From Aphidius gifuensis (Eukaryota; Arthropoda; Insecta; Hymenoptera; Braconidae): 64,000 bases of DNA. How positions within the stretch are numbered: the stretch's first letter is position 1; the number at the start of each line of letters is the position of its first letter. Shown here piece by piece: positions 11,676 through 26,255 of this stretch. The stretch is from positions 12,131,321 to 12,195,320 of the forward strand of contig NC_057792.1 in the NCBI RefSeq assembly GCF_014905175.1, given 5' to 3'. A model generated the notes under the pieces. That model did no database searches. It saw nothing but the letters and a program-made list of their open reading frames with translations, and was not told the origin of the DNA. The translations under genes and the position numbers were made by a program.

Positions 11676-13013
11676 GTATAAATATGTGTGTATAGTAAAA
11701 AAGAAAAATCACCGATCTTAACACTATACGCATAATTTTTTACAACTATTGATCGATTTTTTACACACTTTTTGTGAAAATAATTGTTATTTATGCTCAA
11801 ATTGAAAATTAGTAAACACTCAGTATATACAAATTTTTTTCTTTTTGCACAATATATACGTTGTCTTACAGCTTGTACACAAATATAACGCAGTACTGAT
11901 CAAAATTATAAAGAGAGTCAAACTGAGATGCGTTTTTAAATGTATAAAAAATTACTATTCTCAACACCAAGAATACATAATTTTTGACAATTGATAATTG
12001 ATTATTTACACACTTATTTGAAATAATTTTTATTTTTGCTCAGATTAAACAATTTGTCTATTTGTTTTTAGCCTTTTGCACAATATATTTGTCAGACTAT
12101 GCTGTCTTACGGCTAGTAAACAAACTTGATGACGAAGTATTGATAATAAAAAAAGTCAATACTGTCATCATAATTTTTGACAACTGATGATCCATTTTTT
12201 ACACACTTTTTGTTAAAATAATTGTCATTTATGCTCAAATTCAACATTAGTAAACACTCAGAATATATGAACATTTTGCACAATATATATTTGTCTGTTC
12301 ATACTGTCTTACAGCGGATAGTTAAACTTGATTATGCCGTATAACCGATAAGAAATTAAGTAGAAAGTCGAATTGAGATGCATCTTTGATTGTATAAACA
12401 TGTGTGTGTATATTGAAAAAATCACTGTTCTCAACACTGTAAATACATTGATTTGACAATTGATAATCGATTTTCTACACACTTTTTATCGAAATTATTT
12501 TTATTCATGCTCAGATAAAACAATTTGGTTTTTGTACAATATATATTTGTAGATATGCTGTCTTACAACTGGTAAACAACTTGATGATGCAGTTTTGATA
12601 AGGAAAAAGAGAGAAGCTGAGATGCGTTTTTTAAGTGTATAAATATGTGTATAATAAAAAAATCACTGTTCTCAACACTCTAACAACTCTAATTAACGTT
12701 ATTTCAGACGATTGATGATTGATTGTTCACACAATTTTGTCAAAATAATGGTTATCTCTGCTCAAATTTAACATCAGTATATATATATATATATATTTGT
12801 TGAATGGCTACTTTGGTGACATCTTTTTTTTTTTTTTGAAATCAATGAAGGACATCACAATGAATAGTGTCTTTTCGAAAAAAATCAAATATACTCATTT
12901 TTTCTAGAGATATAAATAGAAGCAATAATGTGTCTACTTTGGTGACACTAGTCAGTAAGTGGTGTGGCTACTTTGGTAACATTTTCTATGTCACTAATCA
13001 AGGCAAATTCTCC
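11676..13013 (+). repeat. Left inverted arm
   Basis: Contains four to five degenerate units marked by CTGTTCTCAACAC-like phrases at about 11715, 11955, 12427 and 12665. It ends inward with a TACTTTGGTGAC motif repeated three times and TTCTATGTCACTAATCAAGGCAA. Its reverse complement is found at 24289-25573, including the poly-T and (TA)n tracts at 12776-12836. Confidence 0.85.
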
Positions 13014-13859
13014 AGCTTACCATGCCATATACCACATGAAATGAGCCACGAAATAAATTCCGTGATCAAAAGTTCATACGAATACGTTCGATTATATAAT
13101 TAAATGGAATTTACTTGATTTAAAACGTTAAACGAATGGAATTCGTCCATCCTAAATGAGTTATCTTTTTTTCTACCTAATGGTCAGGTCAAAACTGAGT
13201 GTCTCGAACGAAGTTTCAAAGTTTGTGATTTCTAGCTTCTACTGTCACCATCAACTATCCAATTTTGACAGGAATTTTGTTTGTCCCTCAAACTGAAAAA
13301 TAGAAATTCAACTAACTCTGTCCAGAGACTTGAAGACTTTTGGTGACTGTCACGAAAAGAGTTTATCCAAAACTTAATAATGTAGTTAATGAAACAAACA
13401 TTCAAGACGACTTTATAGTTTATTTAACCGATAACGATTATAATTAAAAGAAGTTAGAAATATTAAAAATGAATATAGACAAAATAGTAAGAAAAAAGAT
13501 TTAGTAATTTGAATTAAAAGATTTTAAATCACATCGGAACAATATCACGTCATTTAAATCGAATGTCATTTCAAAAGTATTGTATCGGAAGATACCTATG
13601 TATAATCAGATCATGAATTATTCACTGTTAACAAGTAAGTCACGAAACTGTACACTTCGTGACCAATTGTACTGTTTGGTGACAGTTACGAAACTAGCCA
13701 GTACATACCGTCCGGCAAGTTTGGTAACATTTAATTACTGATGTGTTATTAAATGGTAACAATGATTTTTGTGATGAGAGAAACATTATGACCGTTTTTT
13801 TGGTGATTACCGTGACTGTAGAATACACGATTTTTGTTGCCTAATACTCAAGATTTTCT

Positions 13860-16800
13860 GTCAAATTTAACCAGCTTTATCGGAATACAACTTTACTAGA
13901 AGCTTTCTGTTTTTTGATTATTATCGGTGAGTTTTTCTTTTCAGTTTGTCTAACCGAAATTCGAAAATCCGATGAGTTGTATAGATTGGTGACAGTGAAG
14001 AAACAGAAATCACGTGAATCGGCTTTGAAACTGCGAAGATTTGTTCTTGGACACTGGTTTCAAGATTTGACACTAACCCGAGCAATAATTAAAAAAAAAG
14101 TCAAAAACTATGAAAATCTGAAGTTTTGGATATTCGTACGTTACTATGAAAAACTTACAACAAAAACTGAGAATAAACGACGTTCGTTGACTAGAACTAG
14201 ATGTTTTCTTTCATATATCATACGACAGATCCTAATATAACTTTTCTGGAAGCTTTAATTTTCTTAGACAGATAGTTATTAGGGAGTTTCTGTTTCACAG
14301 TTTGACTGGACGAAACTTAAAAATCATGTCAAGTGGCTAGATTGGTGACAGTGAAAAAACAAGAATCACGTCAATCAGCTTGAAAACTGCTTAGATTTTT
14401 TCTAAGTCACAGGTCTTAACATTTCTTGACCCTGACCTGCGCAATAATTGAGAAAAAAAACCAGAAACTATGGAAAATCACGTTTCGGAACGTGACGTAC
14501 GTTACTATGGAAAACATACGACGAAAACAAAGAATACAAGACGTTCATTGACTGGAATTAGTTATTTTATGTCTCATTCCATACGCCTGATCCGAATACA
14601 ACTTGTCTAGAAGCTTTATGTTACGTGGACAGTTAGTAATCAGGTAGTTTCTGTTTTTTAGTTCGACTGGACGAAACTTGAAAATCCATTCAAGTGGCTG
14701 GATTGGTGACAGTGAAAAAACATGAATTGCGTCAATCAGCTTAAAAACTGCTGAGATTTTTTCTAATTCACTGATCTTGACATTTCTTGACTCCGACCTG
14801 AGCAATAATTGAGAAAAAATTCAGAAACTATGGAAAATTAACGTTTCGGAAATTCGTACGTTACTATGGACAACATACGACAATAACAAAGAATAAGCGA
14901 CGTTCATTGACTAGAACTAGACATTTTCTGTCATATTCCATACGCCTGATCTGAATACAACTTGTCTAGAAGCTTTACGTTTCTTGGACAGTTAGTAATC
15001 AGGTGGTTTCTGTTTTTTAGTTCGACTGGACGAAAATTCAAAATCCATTCAAGTGGCTGGATTGGTGACAGTGAAAAAACAGGAATCGCGTCAATCAGCT
15101 TAAAACCTGCAGAAATTCTTTCTAAGTCACTGGTCTCAACATTTCTTGACCCTGATCTGACCAATAATTGAGAAAAAAATTCAGAAACTCTGGAAAATTA
15201 ACGTTTCGGAAATTCGTACGTTACTATGGACAACATACGACAATAACAAAGAATAAGCGACGTTCATTGACTAGGACTAGACATTATCTGTCATATTCCA
15301 TACCCCGATCCTAATATAACTTTTTTGAGAGCTTTAATTTTCTTAGACTTTCTTAGTTTTGAGGGAGTTTCTGTTTTTTAGTTCGACTGGACGAAACTTC
15401 AAAATCCATTCAAGTGGCTAGATTGGTGACAGTGAAAAAACAGGAATCGCGTCAATCAGCTGAACAACTGCTGAGATTTTTTCTAATTCACTGATCTTGA
15501 CATTTCTTGACCCTGACCTGAGCAATAATTGAGAAAAAAAAACCAGAAACTATGGAAAATCACGTTTCGGAAATTCGTACGTTACTATGGAAAACATACG
15601 ACGAAAACAAAGAATACAAGTCGTTCATTGACTGGAATTAGTTATTTTATGTCTCATTCCATACGCCTGATCCGAATACAACTTGTCTAGAAGCTTTACG
15701 TTACTTGGACAGTTAGTAATCAGATGGTTTCTGTTTTTTAGTTCGACTGGACAAAACTTAAAAATCCAGTCAAGTGGCTGGATTGGTGACAGTGAAAAAA
15801 CATGAATTGCGTCAATCAGCTTAAAAACTGCTGAGATTTTTTCTAATTCACTGATCTTGACATTTCTTGACTCCGACCTGAGCAATAATTGAGAAAAAAA
15901 ACCAGAAACTATGGAAAATCATTTCGGAACGTGACGTTACTATGGAAAACATACGACGAAAACAAAGAATACAAGACGTTCATTGACTAAAATTAGTTAT
16001 TTTATGTCTCATTCCATACGCCTGATCCGAATACAACTTGTCTAGAAGCTTTACGTTACTTGGACAGCTAGTCATCAGATGATTTCTGTTTTTAGTTCGA
16101 CTGACGAAACTAAAAATCCAGTCAAGTGGCTGGATTGGTGACAGAGAAAAAACAGGAATCGCGTCAATCAGCTGAAAAACTGCTGAGATTCTTTCCCAGT
16201 CACTGGTCTTAACATTTCTTGATTCCGACCTGAGCAATAATTGAGAAAAAAAACCAGAAACTATGGAAAATCACGTTTCGGAACGTGACGTACGTTACTA
16301 TGGAAAACATACGACGAAAACAAAGAATACAAGACGTTCATTGACTAAAATTAGTTATTTTATGTCTGATTCCATACGCCTGATCCGAAAACAACTTGTC
16401 TAGAAGCTTTACGTTACTTGGACAGCTAGTCATCAGGTGGTTTCTGTTTTTTAGTCCGACTGGACGAAACTTAAAAATCCTGTCAAGTGGTGGATTGTTG
16501 ACAGTGAAAAAACAGGAATCGCGTCAATCAGCTGCGTAGAAAACTGCTGAGATTTAATTATTAGCTTTTATTTATAATTTTCTGTGACTTTCTTAGTTAT
16601 TTGTAAGAGAGTTTCTTAGTTTCACAGTTTTACTACTGGACAAAACTTAAAAATCCAGTCAAGCGGCTGGATTGGTGACAGTGAAAAAACAGAAATCGCG
16701 TCAATCAGCTGAAAAACTGCTAAGATTCTTTCCAAATCACTGGTCTTAACATTTCTTGACCCCGACCTGAGCAATAATTGAGAAAAAAAACCAGAAACTA

Positions 16801-19800
16801 TGGAAAATTAACGTTTCGGAAATTCGTACGTTACTATGGACAACATACGACGAAAACAAAAAATACAAGACGTTCATTGACTAGAATTAGATATTTTATG
16901 TCTGATTCCATACGCCTGATCCGAATACAAGTTGTCTAGAAGCTTTATGTTACGTAGACAGTTAGTAATCAGGTGGTTTCTGTTTTTTAGTCCGACTGGA
17001 CGAAACTTAAAAATCCTGTCAAGTGGCTGGATTGGTGACAGTGAAAAAACAGGAATCGCGTCAATCAGCTGAAAAACTGCTGAGATTTTTTCTAATTCAC
17101 TGATCTTGACATTCTTGACCCTGACCTGAGCAATAATTGAGAAAAAAAACCAGAAACTATGGAAAATTAACGTTTCGGAAATTCGTACGTTACTATGGAA
17201 AACATACGACGAAAACGAAGATTAATAAAAACGTTCATTGACTAGAATTAGATATTTTATGGCTGATTCCATACGCCTGATCCGAATACAACTTGTCTAG
17301 AAGCTTTATGTTACGTGGACAGTTAGTAATCAGGTAGTTTCTGTTTTTTAGTTCGACTGGACGAAACTTGAAAATTCATTCAAGTGGCTGGATTGGTGAC
17401 AGTGAAAAAACATGAATCGCGTCAATCAGCTTAAAACTGCTGAAATTTTTCTAATTCACTGATCTTGACATTTCTTGACCCTGACCTGAGCAATAATTGA
17501 GAAGAAAAAACGCGAAACTATGGAAAATTAACGTTTCGGAAAGTCGTACGTTACTATGGAAAATATACGACGAAAACAAAGAATACAAGACGGTCATTGA
17601 CTAGAATTAGATATTTTATGTCTGATTCCATACGCCTGATCCGAATACAAGTTGTCTAGAAGCTTCATGTTACGTAGACAGTTAGTAATCAGGTGGTTTC
17701 TGTTTTTTAGTTCGACTAGACGAAACTTAGAAATCCAGTCAAGTGGCTGGATTGGTGACAGTGAAGAAACAGGAATCGCGTCAATCAGCTTAAAAACTGC
17801 AGAAATTCTTTCTAAGTCACTGGTCTCAACATTTCTTGACCCCGATCTGACCAATAATTGAGAAAAAAATTCAGAAACTATGGAAAATTAACGTTTCGGA
17901 AATTCGTACGTTACTATGGACAACATACGACAATAACAAAGAATAAGCGACGTTCATTGACTAGGACTAGACATTATCTGTCATATTCCATACCCCGATC
18001 CTAATATAACTTTTTTGAGAGCTTTAATTTTCTTAGACTTTCTTAGTTTTTAGGGAGTTTCTGTTTCACAGTTTGACTGGACGAAACTTAAAAATCATGT
18101 CAAGTGGCTAGATTGGTGACAGTGAAAAAACAGGAATCGCGTCAATCAGCTGAAAAACTGCTGAGATTCTTTCCAAGTCACTGGTCTTAACATTTCTTGA
18201 CCCCGACCTGAGCAATAATTGAGAAAAAAAACCAGAAACTATGGAAAATTAACGTTTCGGAAATTCGTACGTTACTATGGACAACATACGACGAAAACAA
18301 AAAATACAAGACGTTCATTGACTAGAATTAGATATTTTATGTCTGATTCCATACGCCTGATCCGAATACAAGTTGTCTAGAAGCTTTATGTTACGTAGAC
18401 AGTTAGTAATCAGGTGGTTTCTGTTTTTTAGTTCGACTGGACGAAACTTAGAAATCCAGTCAAGTGGCTGGATTGGTGACAGTGAAAAAACAGGAATCGC
18501 GTCAATCAGCTTAAAAACTGCAGAAATTCTTTCTAAGTCACTGGTCTCAACATTTCTTGACCCCGATCTGACCAATAATTGAGAAAAAAATTCAGAAACT
18601 CTGGAAAATTAACGTTACGGAAATTCGTACGTCACTATAGAAAACATACGACGAGAACAAAGAATACAAGACGTTCATTGACTAAAATTAGTTATTTTAT
18701 GTCTGATTCCATACGCCTGATCCGAAAACAACTTGTCTAGAAGCTTTACGTTACTTGGACAGCTAGTCATCAGGTGGTTTCTGTTTTTTAGTCCGACTGG
18801 ACGAAACTTAAAAATCCTGTCAAGTGGCTGGATTGGTGACAGTGAAAAAACAGGAATCGCGTCAATCAGCTGAAAAACTGCTGAGATTTTTTCTAATTCA
18901 CTGATCTTGACATTCTTGACCCTGACCTGAGCAATAATTGAGAAAAAAAACCAGAAACTATGGAAAATTAACGTTTCGGAAATTCGTACGTTACTATGGA
19001 AAACATACGACGAAAACGAAGATTACAAAACGTTCATTGACTAGAATTAGATATTTTATGTCTGATTCCATACGCCTGATCCGAATACAACTTGTCTAGA
19101 AGCTTTATGTTACGTGGACAGTTAGTAATCAGGTAGTTTCTGTTTTTTAGTTCGACTGGACGAAACTTGAAAATTCATTCAAGTGGCTGGATTGGTGACA
19201 GTGAAAAAACATGAATCGCGTCAATCAGCTTAAAACTGCTGAGATTTTTTCTAATTCACTGATCTTGACATTTCTTGACCCTGACCTGAGCAATAATTGA
19301 GAAGAAAAAACGCGAAACTATGGAAAATTAACGTTTCGGAAAGTCGTACGTTACTATGGAAAACATACGACGAAAACAAAGAATACAAGACGTTCATTGA
19401 CTGGAATTAGTTATTTTATGTCTCATTCCATACGCCTGATCCGAATACAACTTGTCTAGAAGCTTTACGTTACTTGGACAGTTAGTAATCAGATGGTTTC
19501 TGTTTTTTAGTTCGACTGGACGAAACTTAAAAATCCAGTCAAGTGGCTGGATTGGTGACAGAGAAAAAACAGGAATCGCGTCAATCAGCTGAAAAACTGC
19601 TGAGATTCTATCCCAGTCACTGGTCTTAACATTTCTTGACCCCGACCTGAGCAATAATTGAGAAAAAAAACCAGAAACTATGGAAAATCACGTTTCGGAA
19701 CGTGACGTACGTTACTATGGAAAACATACGACGAAAACAAAGAATACAAGACGTTCATTGACTAAAATTAGTTATTTTATGTCTCATTCCATACGCCTGA

Positions 19801-22800
19801 TCCGAATACAACTTGTCTAGAAGCTTTACGTTACTTGGACAGTTAGTAATCAGATGATTTCTGTTTTTTAGTTCGACTGGACGAAACTTAAAAATCCAGT
19901 CAAGTGGCTGGATTGGTGACAGAGAAAAAACAGGAATCGCGTCAATCAGCTGAAAAACTGCTGAGATTCTTTCCCAGTCACTGGTCTTAACATTTCTTGA
20001 CCCCGACCTGAGCAATAATTGAGAAAAAAAACCAGAAACTATGGAAAATCACGTTTCGGAACGTGACGTACGTTACTATGGAAAACATACGACGAAAACA
20101 AAGAATACAAGACGTTCATTGACTAAAATTAGTTATTTTATGTCTGATTCCATACGCCTGATCCGAAAACAACTTGTCTAGAAGCTTTACGTTACTTGGA
20201 CAGCTAGTCATCAGGTGGTTTCTGTTTTTTAGTCCGACTGGACGAAACTTAAAAATCCTGTCAAGTGGCTGGATTGGTGACAGTGAAAAAACAGGAATCG
20301 CGTCAATCAGCTGAAAAACTGCTGAGATTTTTTCTAATTCACTGATCTCAACATTTCTTGACCCCGATCTGACCAATAATTGAGAAAAAAATTCAGAAAC
20401 TATGGAAAATTAACGTTTCGGAAATTCGTACGTTACTATGGACAACATACGACAATAACAAAGAATAAGCGACGTTCATTGACTAGGACTAGACATTATC
20501 TGTCATATTCCATACCCCGATCCTAATATAACTTTTTTGAGAGCTTTAATTTTCTTAGACTTTCTTAGTTTTTAGGGAGTTTCTGTTTCACAGTTTGACT
20601 GGACGAAACTTAAAAATCATGTCAAGTGGCTAGATTGGTGACAGTGAAAAAACAGGAATCGCGTCAATCAGCTGAAAACTGCTGAGATTCTTTCCAAGTC
20701 ACTGGTTCTAAGATTTCTTGACCCTGGCCCTAGCAATAATTAAGAAAAAAAATCAGAAACTATGGAAAATTAACGTTTCGGAAATTCGTACGTTACTATG
20801 GAAAACATACGACGAAAACAAAAATACAAGACGTTCATTGACTAGAATTAGATATTTTATGTCTGATTCCATACGCCTGATCCGAATACAAGTTGTCTAG
20901 AAGCTTTACGTTTACGTAGACAGTTAGTAATCAGGTGGTTTCTGTTTTAGTTCGACTGGACGAAACTTAGAAATCCAGTCAAGTGGCTGGATTGGTGACA
21001 GTGAAAAACAGGAATCGCGTCAATCAGCTTAAAACTGCTGAGATTCTTTCTAAGTCACTGGTCTCAACATTTCTTGACCCCGATCTGACCAATAATTGAG
21101 AAAAAAATTCAGAAACTCTGGAAAATTAACGTTACGGAAATTCGTACGTCACTATAGAAAACATACGACGAGAACAAAGAATCCAAGACGCTCATTGACT
21201 AAACTAGTTATTATTTTATGTCTGATCCATACGCCTGATCCGAAACAACTTGTCTAGAAGCTTTACGTTACTTGACAGTTAGTCATCAGGTGGTTTCTGT
21301 TTTAGTCCGACTGACGAAACTAAAAAATCCGTCAAGTGGCTGGATTGGCACAGTGAAAAAACAGGAATCGCGTCAATCAGCTGAAAAACTGCTGAGATTT
21401 TTTCTAATTCACTGATCTTGACATTCTTGACCCTGACCTGAGCAATAATTGAGAAAAAAAACCAGAAACTATGGAAAATTAACGTTTCGGAAATTCGTAC
21501 GTTACTATGGAAAACATACGACGAAAACGAAGATTACAAAACGTTCATTGACTAGAATTAGATATTTTATGGCTGATTCCATACGCCTGATCCGAATACA
21601 ACTTGTCTAGAAGCTTTATGTTACGTGGACAGTTAGTAATCAGGTAGTTTCTGTTTTTTAGTTCGACTGGACGAAACTTGAAAATTCATTCAAGTGGCTG
21701 GATTGGTGACAGTGAAAAAACATGAATCGCGTCAATCAGCTTAAAACTGCTGAAATTTTTCTAATTCACTGATCTTGACATTTCTTGACCCTGACCTCAG
21801 CAATAATTGAGAAGAAAAAACGCGAAACTATGGAAAATTAACGTTTCGGAAAGTCGTACGTTACTATGGAAAATATACGACGAAAACAAAGAATACAAGA
21901 CGGTCATTGACTAGAATTAGATATTTTATGTCTGATTCCATACGCCTGATCCGAATATAACTTGTCTAGAAACTTTACGTTTCTTGGACAGTTAGTAATC
22001 AGGTGGATTCTGTTTGTTAGTTCGACTGGACGAAACTTAAAAATCCAGTCAAGTGGCTGGATTGGTGACAGCGAAAAAACAGGAATCGCGTCAATCAGCT
22101 TAAAAACTGCTGAGATTCTTCCTAAGTCACTGGTCTCAACATTTTTTGACCCTGACCTGACTAATAATTGAGAAAAAAATTCAGAAACTATGGAAAATTA
22201 ACGTTTCGGAAATTCGTACGTTACTATGGAAAACATACGACGAAAACAAAGAACACGAGACGTTCAATGACTAGGACTAGACATTATCTGTCATATTCCA
22301 TACCCCGATCCTAATATAACTTTTTTGAGAGCTTTAATTTTCTTAGACTTTCTTAGTTTTTAGGGAGTTTCTGTTTCACAGTTTGACTGGACGAAACTTA
22401 AAAATCATGTCAAGTGGCTAGATTGGTGACAGTGAAAAAACAGGAATCGCGTCAATCAGCTGAAAAACTGCTGAGATTCTTTCCAAGTCACTGGTCTTAA
22501 CATTTCTTGACCCCGACCTGAGCAATAATTGAGAAAAAAAACCAGAAACTATGGAAAATTAACGTTTCGGAAATTCGTACGTTACTATGGAAAACATACG
22601 ACGAAAACGAAGATTACAAAACGTTCATTGACTAGAATTAGATATTTTATGTCTGATTCCATACGCCTGATCCGAATACAAGTTGTCTAGAAGCTTTATG
22701 TTACGTAGACAGTTAGTAATCAGGTGGTTTCTGTTTTTTAGTTCGACTGGACGAAACTTAGAAATCCAAGTGGCTGATTGGTGATGACAGTGAAAAACAG

Positions 22801-24060
22801 GAATCGCGTCAATCAGCTTAAAACCTGCAGAAATTCTTTCTAAGTCACTGGTCTCAACATTTCTTGACCCCGATCTGACCAATAATTGAGAAAAAAATTC
22901 AGAAACTCTGGAAAATTAACGTTACGGAAATTCGTACGTCACTATAGAAAACATACGACGAGAACAAAGAATACAAGACGTTCATTGACTAAAATTAGTT
23001 ATTTTATGTCTGATTCCATACGCCTGATCCGAAAACAACTTGTCTAAAAGCTTTACGTTACTTGGACAGCTAGTCATCAGGTGGTTTCTGTTTTTCAGTT
23101 CGACTGGACGAAACTTAAAAATCCATTCAAGTGGCTGGATTGGTGACAGTGAAAAAACAGGAATCGCGTCAATCAGCTTAAAACCTGCAGAAATTCTTTC
23201 TAAGTCACTGGTCTCAACATTTCTTGACCCTGACCTGACCAATAATTGTGAAAAAAATTCAGAATCTCTGGAAAATTAACGTTACCGAAATTCGTACGTT
23301 ACTATGGAAAACATACGACGAGAACAAAGAATACAAGACGTTCATTGACTAAAATTAGTTATTTTATGTCTGATTCCATACGCCTGATCCGAAAACAACT
23401 TGTCTAGAAGCTTTACGTTACTTGGACAGTTAGTAATCAGGTGGTTTCTGTTTTTTAGTCCGACTGGACGAAACTTAAAAATCCTGTCAAGTGGCTGGAT
23501 TGGTGACAGTGAAAAAACAGGAATCGCGTCAATCAGCTCAAAAACTGCTGAGATTTTTTTCTAATTCACTGATCTTGACATTTCTTGACCCTGACCTGAG
23601 CAATAATTGAGAAAAAAAAACGCGAAACTATGGAAAATTAACGTTTCGGAAATTCGTACGTTACTATAAAAAACTTACGACAAAAACGAAGACTACACGA
23701 CAGTTATTGACTCGAATTAGATATTCTCTGTCATATTCCATACGCTCGATTCGAATGTAACCTGTCTCGAATCTTCAAGTCTCTTGGACAGTTAGTTATG
23801 AGAAAGTTTCTATTTTTCAGTTTGAGGAGACAAAACTAAAAATTCCTGTCAAGTGGATAGATTGGTGACAGTAGAAAAACTGAAATCACATGAATAAGCT
23901 TCAAAACTGCTGAGATTCGTTCCGAGACACTCGTTTTAACATTATATGACCCTGACCCATGCAATAATTGAGAAAAAAAGCAAAAAACTATAGAAAATAG
24001 ATGTTTGGAAACTCGTACTTTACTACGGAAAACATACGACAAATACAAGACAAAATTTAA
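13860..24060. repeat. Satellite array, about 28 monomers of about 360 bp
   Basis: The landmark GTCTAGAAGCTTTA-GTTAC-TGGACAG recurs every 357-362 bp from about 13886 to about 23773. Each monomer holds GATTGGTGACAGTGAAAAAACAG and CATTGACTAGAATTAG-like sequence. Monomers fall into variants. One has CCTAATATAACTTTTTTGAGAGC and appears near 15310, 18000, 20520 and 22310. The block 17861-19330 is nearly repeated at 20374-21850, an offset of about 2.51 kb or seven monomers, which indicates higher-order duplication. Outer monomers (13860-14300 and 23690-24060) are more diverged, as expected for array edges. Open frames of about 86 codons inside the monomers are by-products. Confidence 0.95.
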
Positions 24061-24288
24061 AGATAATACGTATTTTTCGTCAAACACTAGTTTTAACGTT
24101 TTTCAAATCAATACTAGTAAAATTCATTCACCTAAACTTTAATTATATAAATCTGAACATAATTTCGTGGACTTTGATGTTTTGTATAAAAAAAGTCACG
24201 AATCTAGACAATTAATATATTTATTCGTATAAACTCATTATTATATAACATGTGGCTTCTTTCGTGACATCAGTATGTATATGTAATA

Positions 24289-25573
24289 GGAGAATTGCCT
24301 TGATTAGTGACATAGAAAATGTTACCAAAGTAGCCACACCACTTACTGACTAGTGTCACCAAAGTAGACACATTATGCTTTATTGCCCGTATCTCTAGAA
24401 AAAATGAGTATATTTAATTTTTTTCGAAAAGACACTATTCATTGTGATGTCCTTCATTGATTTCAGAAAAAAAAAAAAGATGTCACCAGAGTAGCCATTC
24501 AACAAATATATATATATATATACTGATGTTAAATTTGAGCAGAGATAACCATTATTTTGACAAAATTGTGTGAACAATCATTCATCAATCGTCTGAAATA
24601 ACGTTAATTAGAGTTGTTAGAGTGTTGAGAACAGTGATTTTTTTATTATACACATATTTATACACTTAAAAAACGCATCTCAGCTTCTCTCTCTTTTTAA
24701 TTTCTTATCAAAACTGCATCATCAAGTTCGTTTACCAGTTGTAAGACAGCATAGTCTCACAAATATATATTGTACAAAAAAAGAAAAAAACCAAATTGTT
24801 TTATCTGAGCATGAATAAAAATAATTTCGATAAAAAGTGTGTAGAAAATCGATTATCAATTGTCAAATCAATGTATTTACAGTGTTGAGAACAGTGATTT
24901 TTTCAATATACACACACATGTTTATACAATCAAAGATGCATCTCAATTCGACTTTTTACTCAATTTCTTATCGGTTATACGGCATAATCAAGTTTAACTA
25001 TCCGCTGTAAGACAGTATGAACAGACAAATATATATTGTGCAAAAAGTTCATATATTCTGAGTGTTTACTAATGTTGAGCATAAATGACAATTTTTTTAT
25101 TATCAATACTTCGTCATCAAGTTTGTTTACTAGCCGTAAGACAGCATAGTCTGACAAATATATTGTGCAAAAGGCTAAAAACAAATAGACAAATTGTTTA
25201 ATCTGAGCAAAAATAAAAATTATTTCAAATAAGTGTGTAAATAATCAATTATCAATTGTCAAAAATTATGTATTCTTGGTGTTGAGAATAGTAATTTTTT
25301 CTACATTTAAAAACGCATCTCAGTTTGACTCTCTTTATAATTTTGATCAGTACTGCGTTATATTTGTGTACAAGCTGTAAGACAACGTATATATTGTGCA
25401 AAAAGAAAAAAATTTGTATATACTGAGTGTTTACTAATGTTAAATTTGAGCATAAATAACAATTATTTTCACAAAAAGTGTGTAAAAAATCGATCAATAG
25501 TTGTAAAAAATTATGTGTATAGTGTTAAGATCGGTGATTTTTCTTTTTTACTATACGCACATATTTATACATA
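24289..25573 (-). repeat. Right inverted arm
   Basis: Reverse complement of the left arm, starting with AGGAGAATTGCCTTGATTAG and running through the poly-A and (TA)n tracts to the ACACATAATTTTTTACAAC region. It differs from the left arm by small indels. One segment of about 60 bp present in the left arm near 12157-12215 is missing here (around 25090-25100). Confidence 0.85.
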
Positions 25574-25675
25574 ACCAATACTGATGAATACAGGAACTTG
25601 ACAGAAAGAAAAATAAACAATAACAACATGAGACTTGGGAACATAGGTTGAAGTATCATTATTTGACTCGCGCCA

Positions 25676-26255
25676 TCGATGCGATATTGAATACTATACT
25701 GACATATATAAAGGTTTTTTCACACCATCTAAATATGTTAGCTTTCTTGCTCTATAGACCGATGCTTCTGGCAGCTGATTTAGATAATCGAAAATAAATC
25801 CTTTCGTAAATAAAAATATTTTATATTTTTGTTTACACATGATGTAAAAAAAAAACTCATTATAAACTTAATGGAAAAAAAAAATAAACAATAACATGTG
25901 ACTTCGGAACATAGCTTAAAGTATCATTATTTAATTTCCGCCATCGATGCGATATTGGATACTGTGGTAAATATAAAGGTTTCCCACACCATCTACTACT
26001 ACCTTGCACAATTTCATTTTTATAATGTTGTCAAATTGCTCTGGACTTGGAAACCATATTGCTTTGATCTGATTTGGTTTTATAATGTTTGTCAGAGTGC
26101 AGTAAGGTTTTATAAATAATCTTCAAGAAAAACGCAATTTCTAAAAATGATTTTAAAGTTTAAAAAAAAGGTATACATCTCAAAAATCTGTTTTTATTTT
26201 TATTAAAAAGATTCAATTAATTTATAAGATGATCAGAAGACAGAATATTTTTCAC
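25676..26255 (+). repeat. CCATCGATGCGATATT family, copies 1 and 2
   Basis: A short fragment starts at about 25672 and a longer copy at about 25938. Both begin GCCATCGATGCGATATTG-ATACT and continue with ATATAAAGGTTT-CACACCATCTA. The longer copy also has GTTGTCAAATTGCTCTGGACTTGG and GAAAAACGCAATTTCTAA. The first is truncated. Neither shows the terminal hairpin of copies 3 and 4. Confidence 0.65.

Larger units (their letters stand above)
11005..25573. mobile_element. Giant fold-back (FB-like) structure with satellite core
   Basis: Two long inverted arms (11676-13013 and 24289-25573) match each other in reverse complement at what looks like well over 90 percent identity by eye. They enclose about 11.3 kb that is mostly one tandem satellite. 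Each arm is itself built of degenerate repeats of about 240 bp. Long inverted repeats made of tandem subunits are the hallmark of Foldback/Galileo-type elements. No transposase was found, so membership in that group is inference. A segmental inverted duplication flanking a satellite block is the main alternative. Confidence 0.6.

Noticed and set aside
14545..23279. Repeated open frames of about 86 codons (minus) and 69 codons (plus) in the satellite
   Set aside because: They occur on both strands of the same monomer and drift with monomer variants. They recur because the monomer recurs, and no start context or domain supports them.
13860..24060. Possible CRISPR array
   Set aside because: Units are about 360 bp and continuous, with no short direct repeats separated by unique spacers and no cas genes; the context is eukaryotic.
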